64,000 nucleotides of DNA. Source: Galeruca laticollis (lineage: Eukaryota > Arthropoda > Insecta > Coleoptera > Chrysomelidae). Of the stretch, positions 11,610-21,340 are shown one piece after another. Numbering within the stretch: the first letter of the stretch is position 1; each line of letters opens with the position of its first letter. The stretch is from the NCBI GenBank assembly GCA_963921935.1, contig OY998179.1, positions 61,548,222 to 61,612,221 of the forward strand, read 5' to 3'. A program made the translations under genes and the position numbers. The notes beneath the pieces are model-generated. The model made no database searches. It saw nothing but the letters and a program-made list of their open reading frames with translations, and had not been told where the DNA came from.

Positions 11610-13690
11610 CTTAATTAGATGAACAGACGTTACTTGCTAGTTGCCGAATACTAACTACTTCAAATTTTATTCTATACAGGTAGTTAGATTTAAATATTAA
11701 CAGGAAATTGGGTTGTACCTGTGTAGGTTACGGGACAGATACACAGAAAAAAAGGAATGTTTGAATATAGTATAACAAAATAACTGCGGGAGATTTCGTA
11801 AAGCTTTCTATACACCTGGAAAAAGCTTATATAGATAATACCAAATGAAACATTCTCCTGTATTTCCATCTTTTGTCATGTATAATGAAATCACAAACTA
11901 CTGAAATTTGAGAATATCAATAGGCAGTAGCATGTGAAGATATTTACCGAGATATTTCAGTTATACGAATTGTAGAATTGAAACAATATCACAAAAATAT
12001 TTTTCTTCGTTCCAGCGGGCATGTTTTTGAACCAAACAATATATTTTTTCAATTAAAAATAATATTTTATCATTTGAGTAACTCACATTCATCATTCAAG
12101 TATAATTTTAAATCAATTCCTAATTATACATTTGTTTCAAATAGCGATATTCTTGATTCAATACTACGGATTCTGAAATTAAATGAATATTTGAACAAAA
12201 TCAATAATAATTTTTTCATTTTAACAGTCTGGTATTTAACCAAACAATATATATTCTAAAATTCAAATACACAAAATTGTTTATTTGCTTCGATGGTGGA
12301 ATACATTCTCAGATGAAAGTGAAACTATTCTTGCAACAAATAAACCCGAAGAATTGAATGGAAGAAATATAACAATTGACATCATCTAATATTTTCTTGT
12401 ATCAAACAAATATTGGTCTTGGAATCCAAATAAACTAGCGTTTTCTTTTAAATTATAGGTTTATTTCGCCATATTCAAACAACAAATTTGTTTAACTGAA
12501 ATATTTTATTTGGTTCAATACTTTCTTTTTTCTATGTAGTTCCGTCGCGCCTATGGTTTACAACTATTTTATGGTCCGAACCCCCGATCCGTGCTATCAA
12601 CTCCATTGGGATAGACTTTAACGCAATTGGATGTGATTGCATCCCTTTATTTTTTATGCGGTTAGACAATGTTTCAAGCGTTCGCTACAATATACCAGTC
12701 GTGCAAGCCGTACACTTGATAATCTGCATCAAACTCTTGCTTATGTTAAGCGACCGAGCAACATTTCATTTAAGTGGCAAAGTGAACTGTTATATCATTG
12801 GGGTATGGAGTAAGGAACTCTTTTCAGCGAGCAACAAGAAATGAATTCACCAAAAGTGTAGATTTCTGTATTTTCTCCAAAAAACCTACTTTTAAAAAAT
12901 TGTGGATATTCCCCCAACCTATAGGTGATTTCAACTTTATCCTTTATCAAAGTTATGCTATGCCTCACTGGTATTAATTTCATGGGAATCTAAACTTTAG
13001 ATAGGCCGTTGTGCTGAAGCAGATTTGGTAGTGTACTCATGGCTACATTGGCATAGACATATCCTCTACTATATTACCACATATATCATAAGTGCATAAT
13101 AGATTATTTCTGGTAATTTTTTCGAGTGCATTTCAAAAACGTATTAATTAGTCAGAGCAGAACGCGAGGACAAATTAGCCGTTTTTGGAATGCACGATAA
13201 AAAAATTCAAGGAAATGATTTATGCACGAATGGTATTCGGGTAGATAATTCCATGACGCTTCCAAGGGTTTAAGAAGTAAAACATGGTATTTTAAGCTAA
13301 CCTGATTCATCGTTATCATGTAGAAATAACATTACATATAACAACTGTGTGTTTAATAATTTGCTACTTATTTATTGTAAATTGAAGGTTTTTTAACATT
13401 AAATAACTTCCCATTCAAATGTAGATTTTAATTGTTGCAATCAATGACCACTTATCAATTACAGTTAGGTTGGGTAAGGAGAAAAAAGTCTGATGATGCT
13501 TTTGTACAAGCATAATATAGCTCTTGAAACCCAAAGTCCATAAAATGGTCTACATTATAAATTTTTTTTATTATAAAACTACATTTTATCAAATTCGAAT
13601 AATTATCGATTCTGCTAATAAAGAATTTTAAACATATCAGTAATAAACATGCTTTAATATTTGCTAAAATTTGTATTCATTCAAACATTT
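11610..13690. other. AT-rich non-coding DNA
   Basis: No supported gene. A repeated AACCAAACAATATAT motif occurs at about 12030 and 12238. One inverted-repeat element is listed separately. Confidence 0.5.
13114..13207. repeat. Small inverted-repeat element, ~27-bp arms
   Basis: AATTTTTTCGAGTGCATTTC at 13114 is mirrored by GGAATGCACGATAAAAAAATT ending near 13207, with about four mismatches, around a core of some 38 bases rich in CG. It resembles a tiny MITE or a fold-back; no target duplication was resolved. Confidence 0.45.
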
Positions 13691-13697
13691 CCGAAAG

Positions 13698-14135
13698 TTA
13701 ATCTGGCAAATATATGCATGGTCTGTTAAAGAATTCTATTAGTAACACGTATTCAATTGTAGGCAGAGGTCCGAAAGGTTTCTTGGTTAAACTCCAATGT
13801 AAACCCAAATTATGGTACAGTCTCTCGTTTTCATTATTCAAAACGTTTTTTAATCGGTGTTTTATCCGTTTATTCATTATGATACTCGGGTAAATTGAAA
13901 ATCCGAGAGTGCAACAGAAACATAAACAACTTACAAATAAAAATTTCCAATTCAGACCAATACTTTTCCCTAAAACTCTATTTATCCTTTTAATTGTGTG
14001 TTTGTATTCGTCCGACGAAGCGAAAGAAACTAACTTGTTTGGCATCTCTGATGGAAAGTGATTACATAATCCGAAAATAGTGATATTTCCATCCGGTCTT
14101 ATTACCACTGGTTCTCTTTGGATATTGAGGGACAT
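13698..14135 (-). CDS. CHIC2: CHIC family protein (cysteine-rich hydrophobic domain), single-exon ORF
   Basis: A 145-codon minus-strand ORF lines up with the CHIC1/CHIC2 family over nearly its whole length: PVVIRPDGNITIFGLCNHF at the N-terminus, the hydrophobic cysteine run SCLCFCCTLGFSIYP in the middle, NENERLYHNLGLHWSLTK, and the family ending EYVLLIEFF....IYLPD. CHIC proteins are palmitoylated, membrane-associated vesicle proteins. The acidic N-terminus present in vertebrate CHIC2 is missing: an in-frame TAG lies seven codons upstream of the ATG. Either this is the last exon of a spliced gene (CCAAAG just before AGAACC could be an acceptor) or a processed retrocopy. Two cysteines of the usual cluster are replaced (by F), hinting at relaxed constraint. 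The ORF has no stop or frameshift. No poly(A) footprint is evident downstream. A host origin is clear; functional status is not. Confidence 0.8.
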   Translation of the reverse strand: MSLNIQREPVVIRPDGNITIFGLCNHFPSEMPNKLVSFASSDEYKHTIKRINRVLGKSIGLNWKFLFVSCLCFCCTLGFSIYPSIIMNKRIKHRLKNVLNNENERLYHNLGLHWSLTKKPFGPLPTIEYVLLIEFFNRPCIYLPD

Positions 14136-15115
14136 TAGAACGTAGCGACAATACTATTTGGACATTTTAAATATCAAAAAAATTGACATCGGCAAATTTG
14201 TTTTCAGTGAATAGCATACATCTTTCAAATAAACTTTGCAACGAATACTCTGTATATTAGCTTTTGTTCATTTAGGGAAGTTATTTGTAGAATGAAATCA
14301 AATGATTGGTCAGTTTAGCTTGAATTTCATTAAAATGAAAGAGTAGTATTGCATTGGTTATGAAATCGATGATTAGTTTGTTTTAACAAAAAATTCATTG
14401 AAATTTCAAATAATGGTTACATTGTCCCATCGGACACTTAATAAAAAAGTAGAAAATCAAAGGTTATATGTCATTATAATTGTCATTTAATATATTGCCA
14501 TTTTACCAAAATAAATGATGGGAGATGGAATGATCATTTTGCCCTAAATGAAGTCACAGATGAATAAATATTAAAAATACATAAAGTAGAAAACAAAGAA
14601 AAAAGTTATGAAAATATAGTAGAACGCCTTGTTGGAATTTCCTTATTTTATGATTATATCAATCTACAGATTACAAATTTTGATCTCAGAAAATAAATGG
14701 ATGTTATTTACATAAATAAGATTTTCCTCATTATCTTTATCAAATATTTTGTATTAGGAGAAACATCAAACATTGATGATTAATATGTAACAAAAACAAC
14801 CTAATGATTGTTTTTGTTACGTAAACAGTCTTTTATCATCAGATATTTTTTATTTTATAGAGAAACATATCAGTAGGAAAGTACATCCATCTGAGAAGAT
14901 TGTGAACGAATCAGCCACCTAATGTTTGTCCCGGGCCCGGTGAGATATGTAATATGAAGGAATACATATCTGTGAGTGACGGGAAGTAAAACAAACATTT
15001 GCATAAATCCAATCAATACTTACATAAGCGCAATAGACACCAGATTGCTGATTCGCTACTTACTGCGCTTTAAAATATTTTTTCGTTACTAAATGAAATA
15101 ATGTTTGTTGCAAAG
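14136..15115. other. AT-rich intergenic DNA
   Basis: No supported gene. Upstream CHIC exons were searched for by eye and not found. A hairpin at 14787-14820 is listed separately. Confidence 0.45.
14787..14820. repeat. Perfect hairpin, 13-bp arms
   Basis: GTAACAAAAACAA at 14787-14799 is exactly mirrored by TTGTTTTTGTTAC at 14808-14820 around an 8-base loop. Confidence 0.6.
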
Positions 15116-15198
15116 ATTAGATTAGATTTTAACGGGGTTACAATGCACTGAAACCTAAGGTTTATTGTGCCCCCCTATCAGAGCTGTTCTCGCTACTA

Positions 15199-15813
15199 CT
15201 ACAGCTCGCTTTCCAGTTCCAGGGTTCTAATGATCTCTAGTATTTGGAACGGCTTCAACGAGGTTATATCCTCACTCTTACAAGTTTCTTGTCCGAAGCG
15301 TTTCTTGCGTTCGCTTGCAATGGCGAGGCATTCCAGAACTAGGTGATCCGGAGTTTCATCCTCCTCTCCACAGAATCTACACTCGTCAGTTTCTGCTAGA
15401 CCTATTCTCATTACGCGCTTCCTAAGGCGGCAGTGTACTGTAAGAAAGCCCGTGAGGAGATGTAGCTTATCTTTACTGAGGTCCAAATATTTTTTGGATC
15501 TAGCAGTGTCAAAGTTCCCCAGGAACTTTTTGGAATGTTCCAACCCGGGAAGGCACCGCCAGAGTGCTTCTCTTTCGGTTTCCTCTTTCTTCCGAAATTC
15601 TTTCTTATATGAGCATTTTGCTACACCGCAGAAAGGCTCCGGGCCAATAAAGGGCATTTGTGCTCCTTTCCTGGCAAGTGTATTGGCTTCTTCATTTCCC
15701 GTAATTCCCGAATGGCCAGGAACCCAGACTAAAGAGACCCTGTTATTCTTGCCTAATTCATCAAGTTTTCTTCGGCACTCCCATGCCAACTTTGAGTCAA
15801 TGACATGGTTCAT
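15199..15813 (-). pseudogene. RNase H C-terminal half and zinc motif of LINE copy A
   Basis: 204 codons. The catalytic end of RNase H is visible (SLVWVPGHSGITGNEEANTL: His, then Glu/Ala-Asn where the last Asp is expected), followed by the linker LARKGAQMPFIGPEPF and the C-terminal zinc motif CRFCGEEDETPDHLVLEC. Nearly identical to copy C at 53414-54108. The frame is lost upstream at 15820-15850, where a short deletion removes the region that contains the SDSQAA motif in copies B and C. Confidence 0.8.
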
Positions 15814-16151
15814 TTACACGCATCTTTCGATCGCAAGTAGCTGAAAACTGAAAGACGCTCGGGAAGGAGCCTAACGATAATGAGTATCTAGTGCCAGGCC
15901 CAAATACTCCAGCGCCTACTCAAGTGGTGGTTTTTGAACTATCCGTATACCATCCAATGGTGTTTTCTCTGAGAGTTTGGGTGGTGTATTCCCTTTCCTA
16001 GTCTCACCTCGTATTTAGCATCGGAGTGAAGTTTTTTTCGATACCCCCTTTCTTGATAATTTCGTCTATGGGAAGATTCGCTGATGAGATGTATTTTGTT
16101 AGAGAGGACCAGGCTCCCTGATTTTTAATACTCTATTTGGCTGAACCATCC

Positions 16152-16525
16152 TTAGAGTAGGAACGATGTTAGACAGATGGGTCTAAAAGAACGGGGATCA
16201 GTCCCATCTTTTTTCCCTATTTTTGGTATGAAGGTTACCCTTGCCCTTCTCCATTTTCTAGGTATTAGACCCGCTGATAGACTGCTTCTTGTAATCCTCA
16301 GCAGGTGGGGAAAAACTTTCTCTATCCCTTGCTGCAGGAGTGCTGGAAATATTCCATCCACTCCTGGTGATTTATATGGTTGAAAGGTACTTATTGCCCA
16401 TTCCAACCATTGTCTGGTAAATGTCCCAATCTTTCTTGCGTGATTTTTTGGTGTATTTCATTGCTATTTCAGTGCTTGTTGCTGGTTCACTACCTGGAAA
16501 GTGGGTTCTAAGAAGAAGAATCGAT
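16152..16525 (-). pseudogene. RT N-terminal fragment of LINE copy A
   Basis: Contains the RT fingers start: FQPYKSPGVDGIFPALLQQG, then IPRKWRRARVTFIPK and DPRSFRPICLTSFLL. It is the same family as 25391-25684. The palm with its YADD box is absent. Confidence 0.75.
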
Positions 16526-16849
16526 CGGGCCTCTTTTAAGCTTTGTCTTCCCCGTTGGTGGTTCCTTCGGAGGGGTTGGGCGCTGAATACCCTGCTTCCT
16601 GGCCTCTTCAGGGGATATTCCCTGATTGAGGAGTCGCAGGTATTTTCGCACCTCTACTCCACTCAGGCCTTTTCTCAGTGGGTCGTCTATGCCGCCCGGT
16701 TCTTCCAGTTTTGGGAGGTCGAATGGCATACAACATTTGTGCCGTTTGACCTTTTTTCCCTCTGTGAGGTGCCCGGATGAAGAGGTGGAGGTTTTCTCCA
16801 CTACTTTGCCGGTGGAAGTTTTACATTCTCTGTCCATAAATGGTCCCAC
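16508..16849 (-). pseudogene. ORF1 N-terminal fragment of LINE copy A
   Basis: 113 codons starting with an ATG at 16849, rich in Lys, Ser and Pro. The stretch VRKYLRLLNQGISPEEARKQ is a motif common near the N-terminus of ORF1 (gag-like) proteins of insect RNase H-bearing LINEs. No zinc knuckles are present because the reading frame runs straight into the deletion junction at about 16525. Confidence 0.55.
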
Positions 16850-16960
16850 GAGAAGCTAGGGTCATTACGGTCCACCGCTGCAGAGCCCCGCATGCAGAGG
16901 TAAGGGGTTCAATACAATGGAGTTCTCCCCGGTGCTCCAAGGTCGAAACCAGTAAGGACT

Positions 16961-17422
16961 AAGGAATGATTTTCATAACAATTTTTTTCTGTTCCTTTAA
17001 CCCGGCGGTAGCCGCGCCGGGTCTCACAGACCCAACGATATTCGTTTATGCTAAAATCTCAAAAGTGGCAAGCTTGTTAACCACTCGCCTCCCTCTAGCT
17101 CCCTAACCTTAGGAGCCGATGTGCATGCAGTGGTCAGTTGTAATTTTTCTTTACAATAATTTGTGTAAATCCGAATTTTTAGTAGTTAGACCCAGCGCGA
17201 CCAAATTATTTGTTCAAATTTTTAGTTATGACCCAACGCGACTAAATTGTATAGGAAGATTTGAGTTCATATTTACATAATATCAAATTCTGGGGCCTTA
17301 TAAATCCCAGGAAAAGGAAAAAAAATGTACTACTGATATCCAACATGCATCCGAGCCACTGGCCCATTGTTGTACTATATTAATTACTAAATATAGCAGC
17401 AATCAATTCTCACATTATCTTT
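16961..17422. other. Non-coding, GC-richer at the left end
   Basis: Contains a short GC hairpin (CCCGGCG at 17001-17007 with CGCCGGG at 17015-17021) and two direct copies of a motif ACCCA.CGCGAC.AAATT near 17190 and 17230. It could be the 5' untranslated part of the LINE to its left. No gene seen. Confidence 0.35.
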
Positions 17423-17746
17423 TTGTCAAATAACTCAAATGTTAATTTGAAATGTAGACAGTTTTTGGTGCAATTGGCCCGTGCACGAATAAGTAATTAC
17501 CAGAATTATAGGGCATCTCTTACTAATGTACAGAAGGTGGGAAGCGTAAAAGATGTACAGAATGTGTTGAATAAGATAGCAAAACTAGTTACTATTGTGA
17601 AAACTGCTTCAAATATTTATGCCAATATTTATTGTAGAGAATGTGATGAAGTGGCTGTTGAGGATGATATTACAGATCAGATTACAAAGTTGCATATTAT
17701 CCTTTTTGTAAAACCGTTCACCAGTTTATTTATTAGTTATATCTAA
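17423..17746 (+). CDS. Unrecognised ORF
   Basis: About 100 codons without a good ATG start in context. The middle (KVGSVKDVQNVLNKIAKLVTI) looks helical and a CRECDE pair follows. I do not recognise a family. It lies just upstream of the truncated gypsy element and may be a chance frame. Confidence 0.15.
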   Translation: MSNNSNVNLKCRQFLVQLARARISNYQNYRASLTNVQKVGSVKDVQNVLNKIAKLVTIVKTASNIYANIYCRECDEVAVEDDITDQITKLHIILFVKPFTSLFISYI

Positions 17747-17874
17747 CTCTATATCTGTAAACAAGCATGTAAATAATTACCAACATAATGTTTTGAATTG
17801 AAATACTTTGTTTATAAACTATTAATAACATAAATTAAAACGTCTTCTGTAAGCTCTAGGTTGATAATGGGTCC

Positions 17875-19552
17875 CTTAGATCCGACGCGAATAAATGTGT
17901 AGGAATTGGAGGAGTGCTCTCACAGATCCAAGGAGGGTAAGAAAAAGTGCTGGGATATTTCAGTAAAGTCCTCTCCAAACCAGAACGAAACTACTGCGTC
18001 ACAAAAAGAGAACTTTTTGCGGTAGTGATGTCCGTGGGACATTTTTACCAGTATCTCTATGGAATTAAGTTCTTAATCCGGACTGATCACGCAGCACTCA
18101 AGTAGTTGATGCAGCTCAAGAATCCCGAGGGCCAGATCGTTAGATGGATTAAATGACTTCAAGAGTACGATTTCAACATCGAACATCGAATCACCGACTT
18201 CCTGTCCAGACGGTCATGCACAACAAACTGTTCCCACTGCAACAATGCGGAATGTATGGAAGCTGCAGTTTCAAGAACTACAGTAGTCTACGAATAATGG
18301 TCACCCACCAGGATCAGTGAAGATCAGGAGAATGATACTCACCTAAAGATGATTCGGCAATGGAAGGTAGAAAATCGGCGACCTATCTGGCAAGAAGTTT
18401 CAAGATTTTCACCGGCACTCAAGGCACATTGGGCTCAGTGGGACTCCCTTCTCCTGGAAGAATGGCTGTTGAAAAGAGTCCATGAAAACGATGATGGTTC
18501 CGAGATGAGAAGACAGATAGTTATCCCGAGAACGAGAGTAGTCGAGGTACTGAGAAAGTAACACAACAGTCCATCGGGAGGTCATCTGGGAGTGAAAAAA
18601 ACCTTCAGTGAGTCCGTGAAAGGTTTTATTGGATGAACAGCTCCGACGATGTGAAGGACTGGTGTAATAAATGTACGACTTGGCTACGAGTAATGGCCCA
18701 CACCGCAAGAGAAAGAGACCAATGAGACAATATAATATTGGAAGTCCTTTCGAAAGGATTGCTTTAGACATTGCTGGACCATTTCCGACGACAGAAAATG
18801 GTGGTAAATACATCCTGGTAGTAATGGAATATTTCACAAAGTGGGTGAAAATTTATGCGATCCCCAATCAAGAGGCCACAACTGTCGCGGATGTACTGGT
18901 GAAAGAATTTATCAGCCGATATGAAGTGCCCTTGGAAGTCCACAGCGATCAAGGAAGAAATTTCGAGAGCCAGGTATTCCAAGAAATTCGTGACAAGCTG
19001 GGAATGAAGAATACCTAGCCAACAGCGTTGCATTAATAATCAGATGGAGTGGTCGAAATAATGAACAGGACCATTGGAAAATACCTGTCCAAAGTAGTTT
19101 CCATCCACCAGAGAGATTGCGACCTGTATCTTTCCCTATTTGCGTTAGCTTATCAATCTGCCATAAATGAGTCCACGGATGAAACACCTGCGAAAATCCT
19201 GTTTGGATGTGAAATTAGGCTTTCTTGTGACCTGAAGTTTGGTTGTCGGCTTGGCGAAGATCTAGAAGGAGAATATTACGTGATCCAATTGAGTAGAAGG
19301 ATGGACGATATGCACGAATTGGTTCTAACGAATTTTCAAGTGGGCAGCGACAGAACGAAAAAACGGTACGCCACAGAAGGCAGTTGCGAAGAAGGGGACA
19401 AAATATACTTACACAACCCGACTAGGAGAGAAGGATTTTCTCCAAAACTACAGAAATCATGGGAAGGTCCGTACGCAATAAAGATGGGGATCAACGACGT
19501 CATATATCGCATAAGCAAGATCCCCAATGGAAAACCGAGAGTAATCCACTAA
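17875..19552 (+). pseudogene. Gypsy pol: RNase H and integrase
   Basis: RNase H is readable from GIGGVLSQIQGG through YFSKVLSKPERNYCVTKREL, RTDHAALK and the end of the domain (EYDFNIEHR). The integrase zinc-binding HHCC region is at about 18565-18680 (GGHLGVKKTF then a Cys pair). The integrase core (18671-19018) shows the first Asp in RIALDIAGPFPTTENGGKYI and the second in EVHSDQGRNF. 19049-19552 continues the core and C-terminal domain (VVEIMNRTIGKYLSKV; WEGPYAIKM; NGKPRVIH). Stops at several places and frameshifts near 18560 and 19018 inactivate it. The last stop (TAA at 19550) interrupts a frame that then continues into the macrodomain-like region. Confidence 0.85.
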
Positions 19553-19654
19553 AATTGGCTAGCGAAGAATGTATGGGCGCATATGGCATTCGAAGACTGT
19601 ATGGGCGCATACGGAGGTATCGGGAAAGCTAGATACGGAGTGACTACATAACAA

Positions 19655-20015
19655 AGACAAGATTTGTTCACGCTCCCGGAAGAGTATTCACTGGCACATA
19701 ACATCTCCGCCAGTAACAAACACGCACGAGGGCTGGCCACCGTCTTTCGAAAGAAGTTTGGACAGTTAGGTAAACTTGAAGATCAGATGCCAGCCCCTGG
19801 CAAGACACAGAGACTCAAACACAATTTGTGATATGTCATCTACCTGGTAACTAGAAACAAATTTCCAGATCAATCCACCTACCGGAATGTGTGGGAAGCG
19901 CTACGAAGCCTTCGAGATCATGTGCCAACCAGTTGGATTGGTGAGACATCAGAACATGATAGAGGTAATCTTCCAAGATACCGGTGTCCACATATTAATT
20001 TGCAGCTATACCCTT
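19655..20015 (+). pseudogene. Macrodomain (TARG1/OARD1-like ADP-ribose hydrolase) extension of gypsy pol
   Basis: The integrase frame, read through TAA at 19550 and a second TAA just before 19650, gives DLFTLPEEYSLAHNIS, then RGLATVFRKKFGQLGKL, then YVIYLVTRNKF and STYRNVWEALRSLRDHV. These follow in order the pattern of the TARG1/OARD1 macrodomain (DLF, SLAH.IS, GA/GIAV.F.KKFG, YLITK, PTY.NL..SL). A frameshift near 19925 is followed by the last strand, MIEVIFQDTGVHILICSYT. Between them the loop that holds the catalytic Asp in TARG1 (the GCGLDRL-type loop) is deleted, an internal TGA lies near 19828, and the Lys after YLIT is Arg here. TARG1 removes ADP-ribose from proteins. The resemblance is from memory of the family and needs a profile search, but it spans about 110 residues in the right order. 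Confidence 0.7.
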
Positions 20016-20183
20016 CGTTATCGGTACCCGTTGAAGACGGTGCCCTGTTATTTATATACGACCGGAAAGTGCAGACATGGGTGCAGTTGCCGATTTAAAC
20101 ATCCAGTCTCGGCTACACAGAAGTTCCAGGAGGAACTTCCTTTTAAGAAGGGGGTAATGTTACGAAATCGCACACTGGTGTAG
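20016..20183 (+). pseudogene. CCCH zinc finger tail of gypsy pol
   Basis: In the same frame as the last macrodomain strand, 20046-20102 encodes CYLYTTGKCRHGCSCRFKH, a CX7-CX5-CX3-H zinc finger as in RNA-binding CCCH proteins. The frame then runs across the polypurine tract and ends inside the LTR at 20183. CCCH fingers bind single-stranded RNA, so a nucleic-acid-binding role at the C-terminus of the polyprotein is plausible, but this is inference. Confidence 0.65.
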
Positions 20184-20573
20184 TGCCTGAATCCGACTCT
20201 GTCTTATACTATATATGAAAGTTGAAAATTTGGCGAAGATGCCGGGATTTCTTACAACTACTTATCATTATTTTTTGTGACTATTGTTATCTAGAGGGTT
20301 CCAGAGAGGTCGATTGTTTTTTGGAGCCGCAATCGAGAAGTTTCCGGAATAGAAGGGACCTAATATATAAAGACTACCTACCAGCGGAAGTTTTAGTTTA
20401 AAATTTGATCTCGTGGCAGAACAGTGAAATAGTAAATAGTCTAAGTTAATAAACAGTAGTGAAGTGTTTATATAAATTAGTCTACTGTGTATTTAATATA
20501 AATTAGTGAATAAATAAATTAAGTGTGTAGATATACCGTGTGTATAAATTTATCCCACCCGTCGTAATAATAA
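20158..20573 (+). repeat. 3' LTR of the gypsy element (right end approximate)
   Basis: Starts with TGTTACG directly after the polypurine tract. A TATA box (CTAATATATAAAG at about 20360) and an AATAAA (20449) fit a U3-R-U5 layout. The right end is uncertain; GTCGTAATAATAAC near 20561-20573 is the best candidate for a degraded terminus. No second LTR is in the window. Confidence 0.6.
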
Positions 20574-20848
20574 CTTTTAAACACTTTGCAATAGAATTCT
20601 TACATACTTTGTATGTGAAATTGAATTATAAATTACACATATAAAATACTTGGAAATACTAAAACTAATTAGGTATATCCTAAAATTTTGCTTGATTTTG
20701 GCACAGAGTCAAAAATTATTTTGTAGTTAACTTCTAGTGGAGCATTCGTAACTGTTATTAAATTATTGATCAATATAGCAAAGAAAAATATTTACTCCTC
20801 ACAAAATAAATTTATTAGTCTACTATATACATTTCTTTATTTTCGCAG
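20574..20848. other. Intron sequence upstream of a MELK exon
   Basis: AT-rich, ending in the pyrimidine tract and acceptor TTTATTTTCGCAG at 20836-20848. Confidence 0.6.
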
Positions 20849-21214
20849 ACTGGCAAATATGAAGAACCGTCGTTTCTATCATCAGATAGTCTTCGTTTAA
20901 TAAATTCTATGCTCCAAGTTGATCCTAAAAAAAGAATTACCATTAAATCGCTAATTTCTCATCCATGGTTCACACTCGGGATACTAAAACCCATTGAAGT
21001 GACAAGTCAAAATTCTAAAGGATATCAACGCGATTGCGTTGACCTCATGGCTAAACATTACCAAGTAGAAAATAGAATGATGTGGCACCATCTAAAAAAA
21101 TGGAAATATGACTATCACACTGCTACTTATTTATTATTGTTATCTAAAAAGAAGAAAGGATCTAGTCTTAAATTGAATGATGTAGCAAGGAGAGCTTCTG
21201 TAGATATTGATAAG
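20849..21214 (+). CDS. MELK: MELK (maternal embryonic leucine zipper kinase) exon: end of kinase domain and UBA-like region
   Basis: The exon is bounded by an acceptor (CGCAG) and a strong donor (AAG/GTAAGT); it is 366 nt, phase 0. It starts GKYEEPSFLSSDSLRLINSM and continues LQVDPKKRITIKSLISHPW, the alphaG-alphaI end of the kinase fold. It then gives the UBA-like segment typical of MELK and AMPK-related kinases: YQRDCVDLMAKHY, KWKYDYHTATYLLLLSKKK. The TATYLLLL box and the order of blocks match MELK rather than AMPK. MELK is a cell-cycle linked Ser/Thr kinase. No stop or frameshift is seen. The kinase N-terminal exons were not found in the 20 kb to the left, so the gene must span a large TE-rich interval. 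Confidence 0.85.
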
Positions 21215-21340
21215 GTAAGTATTTACGCAGAGTACATATAATAATTAACTTTATTACTTAGGTTTGACTACTGTATCGTAACTTAAAAGTTTGTATAAAC
21301 TTTAAATCAAATAACTCATACAAATTGCTAAGATGTAATT
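21215..21340. other. Start of the large MELK intron
   Basis: Donor GTAAGT then AT-rich sequence leading into the antisense LINE. Confidence 0.5.

Larger units (their letters stand above)
15116..16960 (-). mobile_element. LOA/R1-type LINE, copy A, with two large internal deletions
   Basis: Minus-strand copy whose 3' end is at about 15116, next to an ATTAG-repeat tail and a CCTAAGG box. From 3' to 5' it holds the RNase H end (15199-15813), decayed upstream RNase H (15814-16140), a jump at about 16143 straight into the N-terminal part of RT (16152-16520), and a second jump at about 16525 into the start of ORF1 (16508-16849). Comparison with copy B (23818-26390) shows that the segment matching 24240-25295 (central RT) is missing at the first junction; endonuclease and the rest of ORF1 are missing at the second. 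The 5' border may lie in the GC-richer stretch ending near 16960. Confidence 0.75.
17845..20573 (+). mobile_element. Ty3/gypsy LTR element, 5'-truncated, with 3' LTR and cargo domains
   Basis: The element starts abruptly inside the RNase H domain at about 17845-17875 and runs through integrase, a C-terminal extension with macrodomain and CCCH similarity, a polypurine tract (AAGAAGGGGG at 20145-20154) and the 3' LTR from TGTTACG at 20158. The 5' LTR, gag, protease and RT are absent from the window. Several stops and one or two frameshifts show that this copy is dead. Confidence 0.85.

Noticed and set aside
11978..12259. 93-codon plus-strand frame
   Set aside because: AT-driven residues (N, I, F, S, K) with no conserved pattern.
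15116..15145. Telomeric-type repeat at ATTAGATTAG
   Set aside because: The unit is not TTAGG, and the same tail is found at the 3' end of LINE copy C, so it is the element's own terminal repeat.
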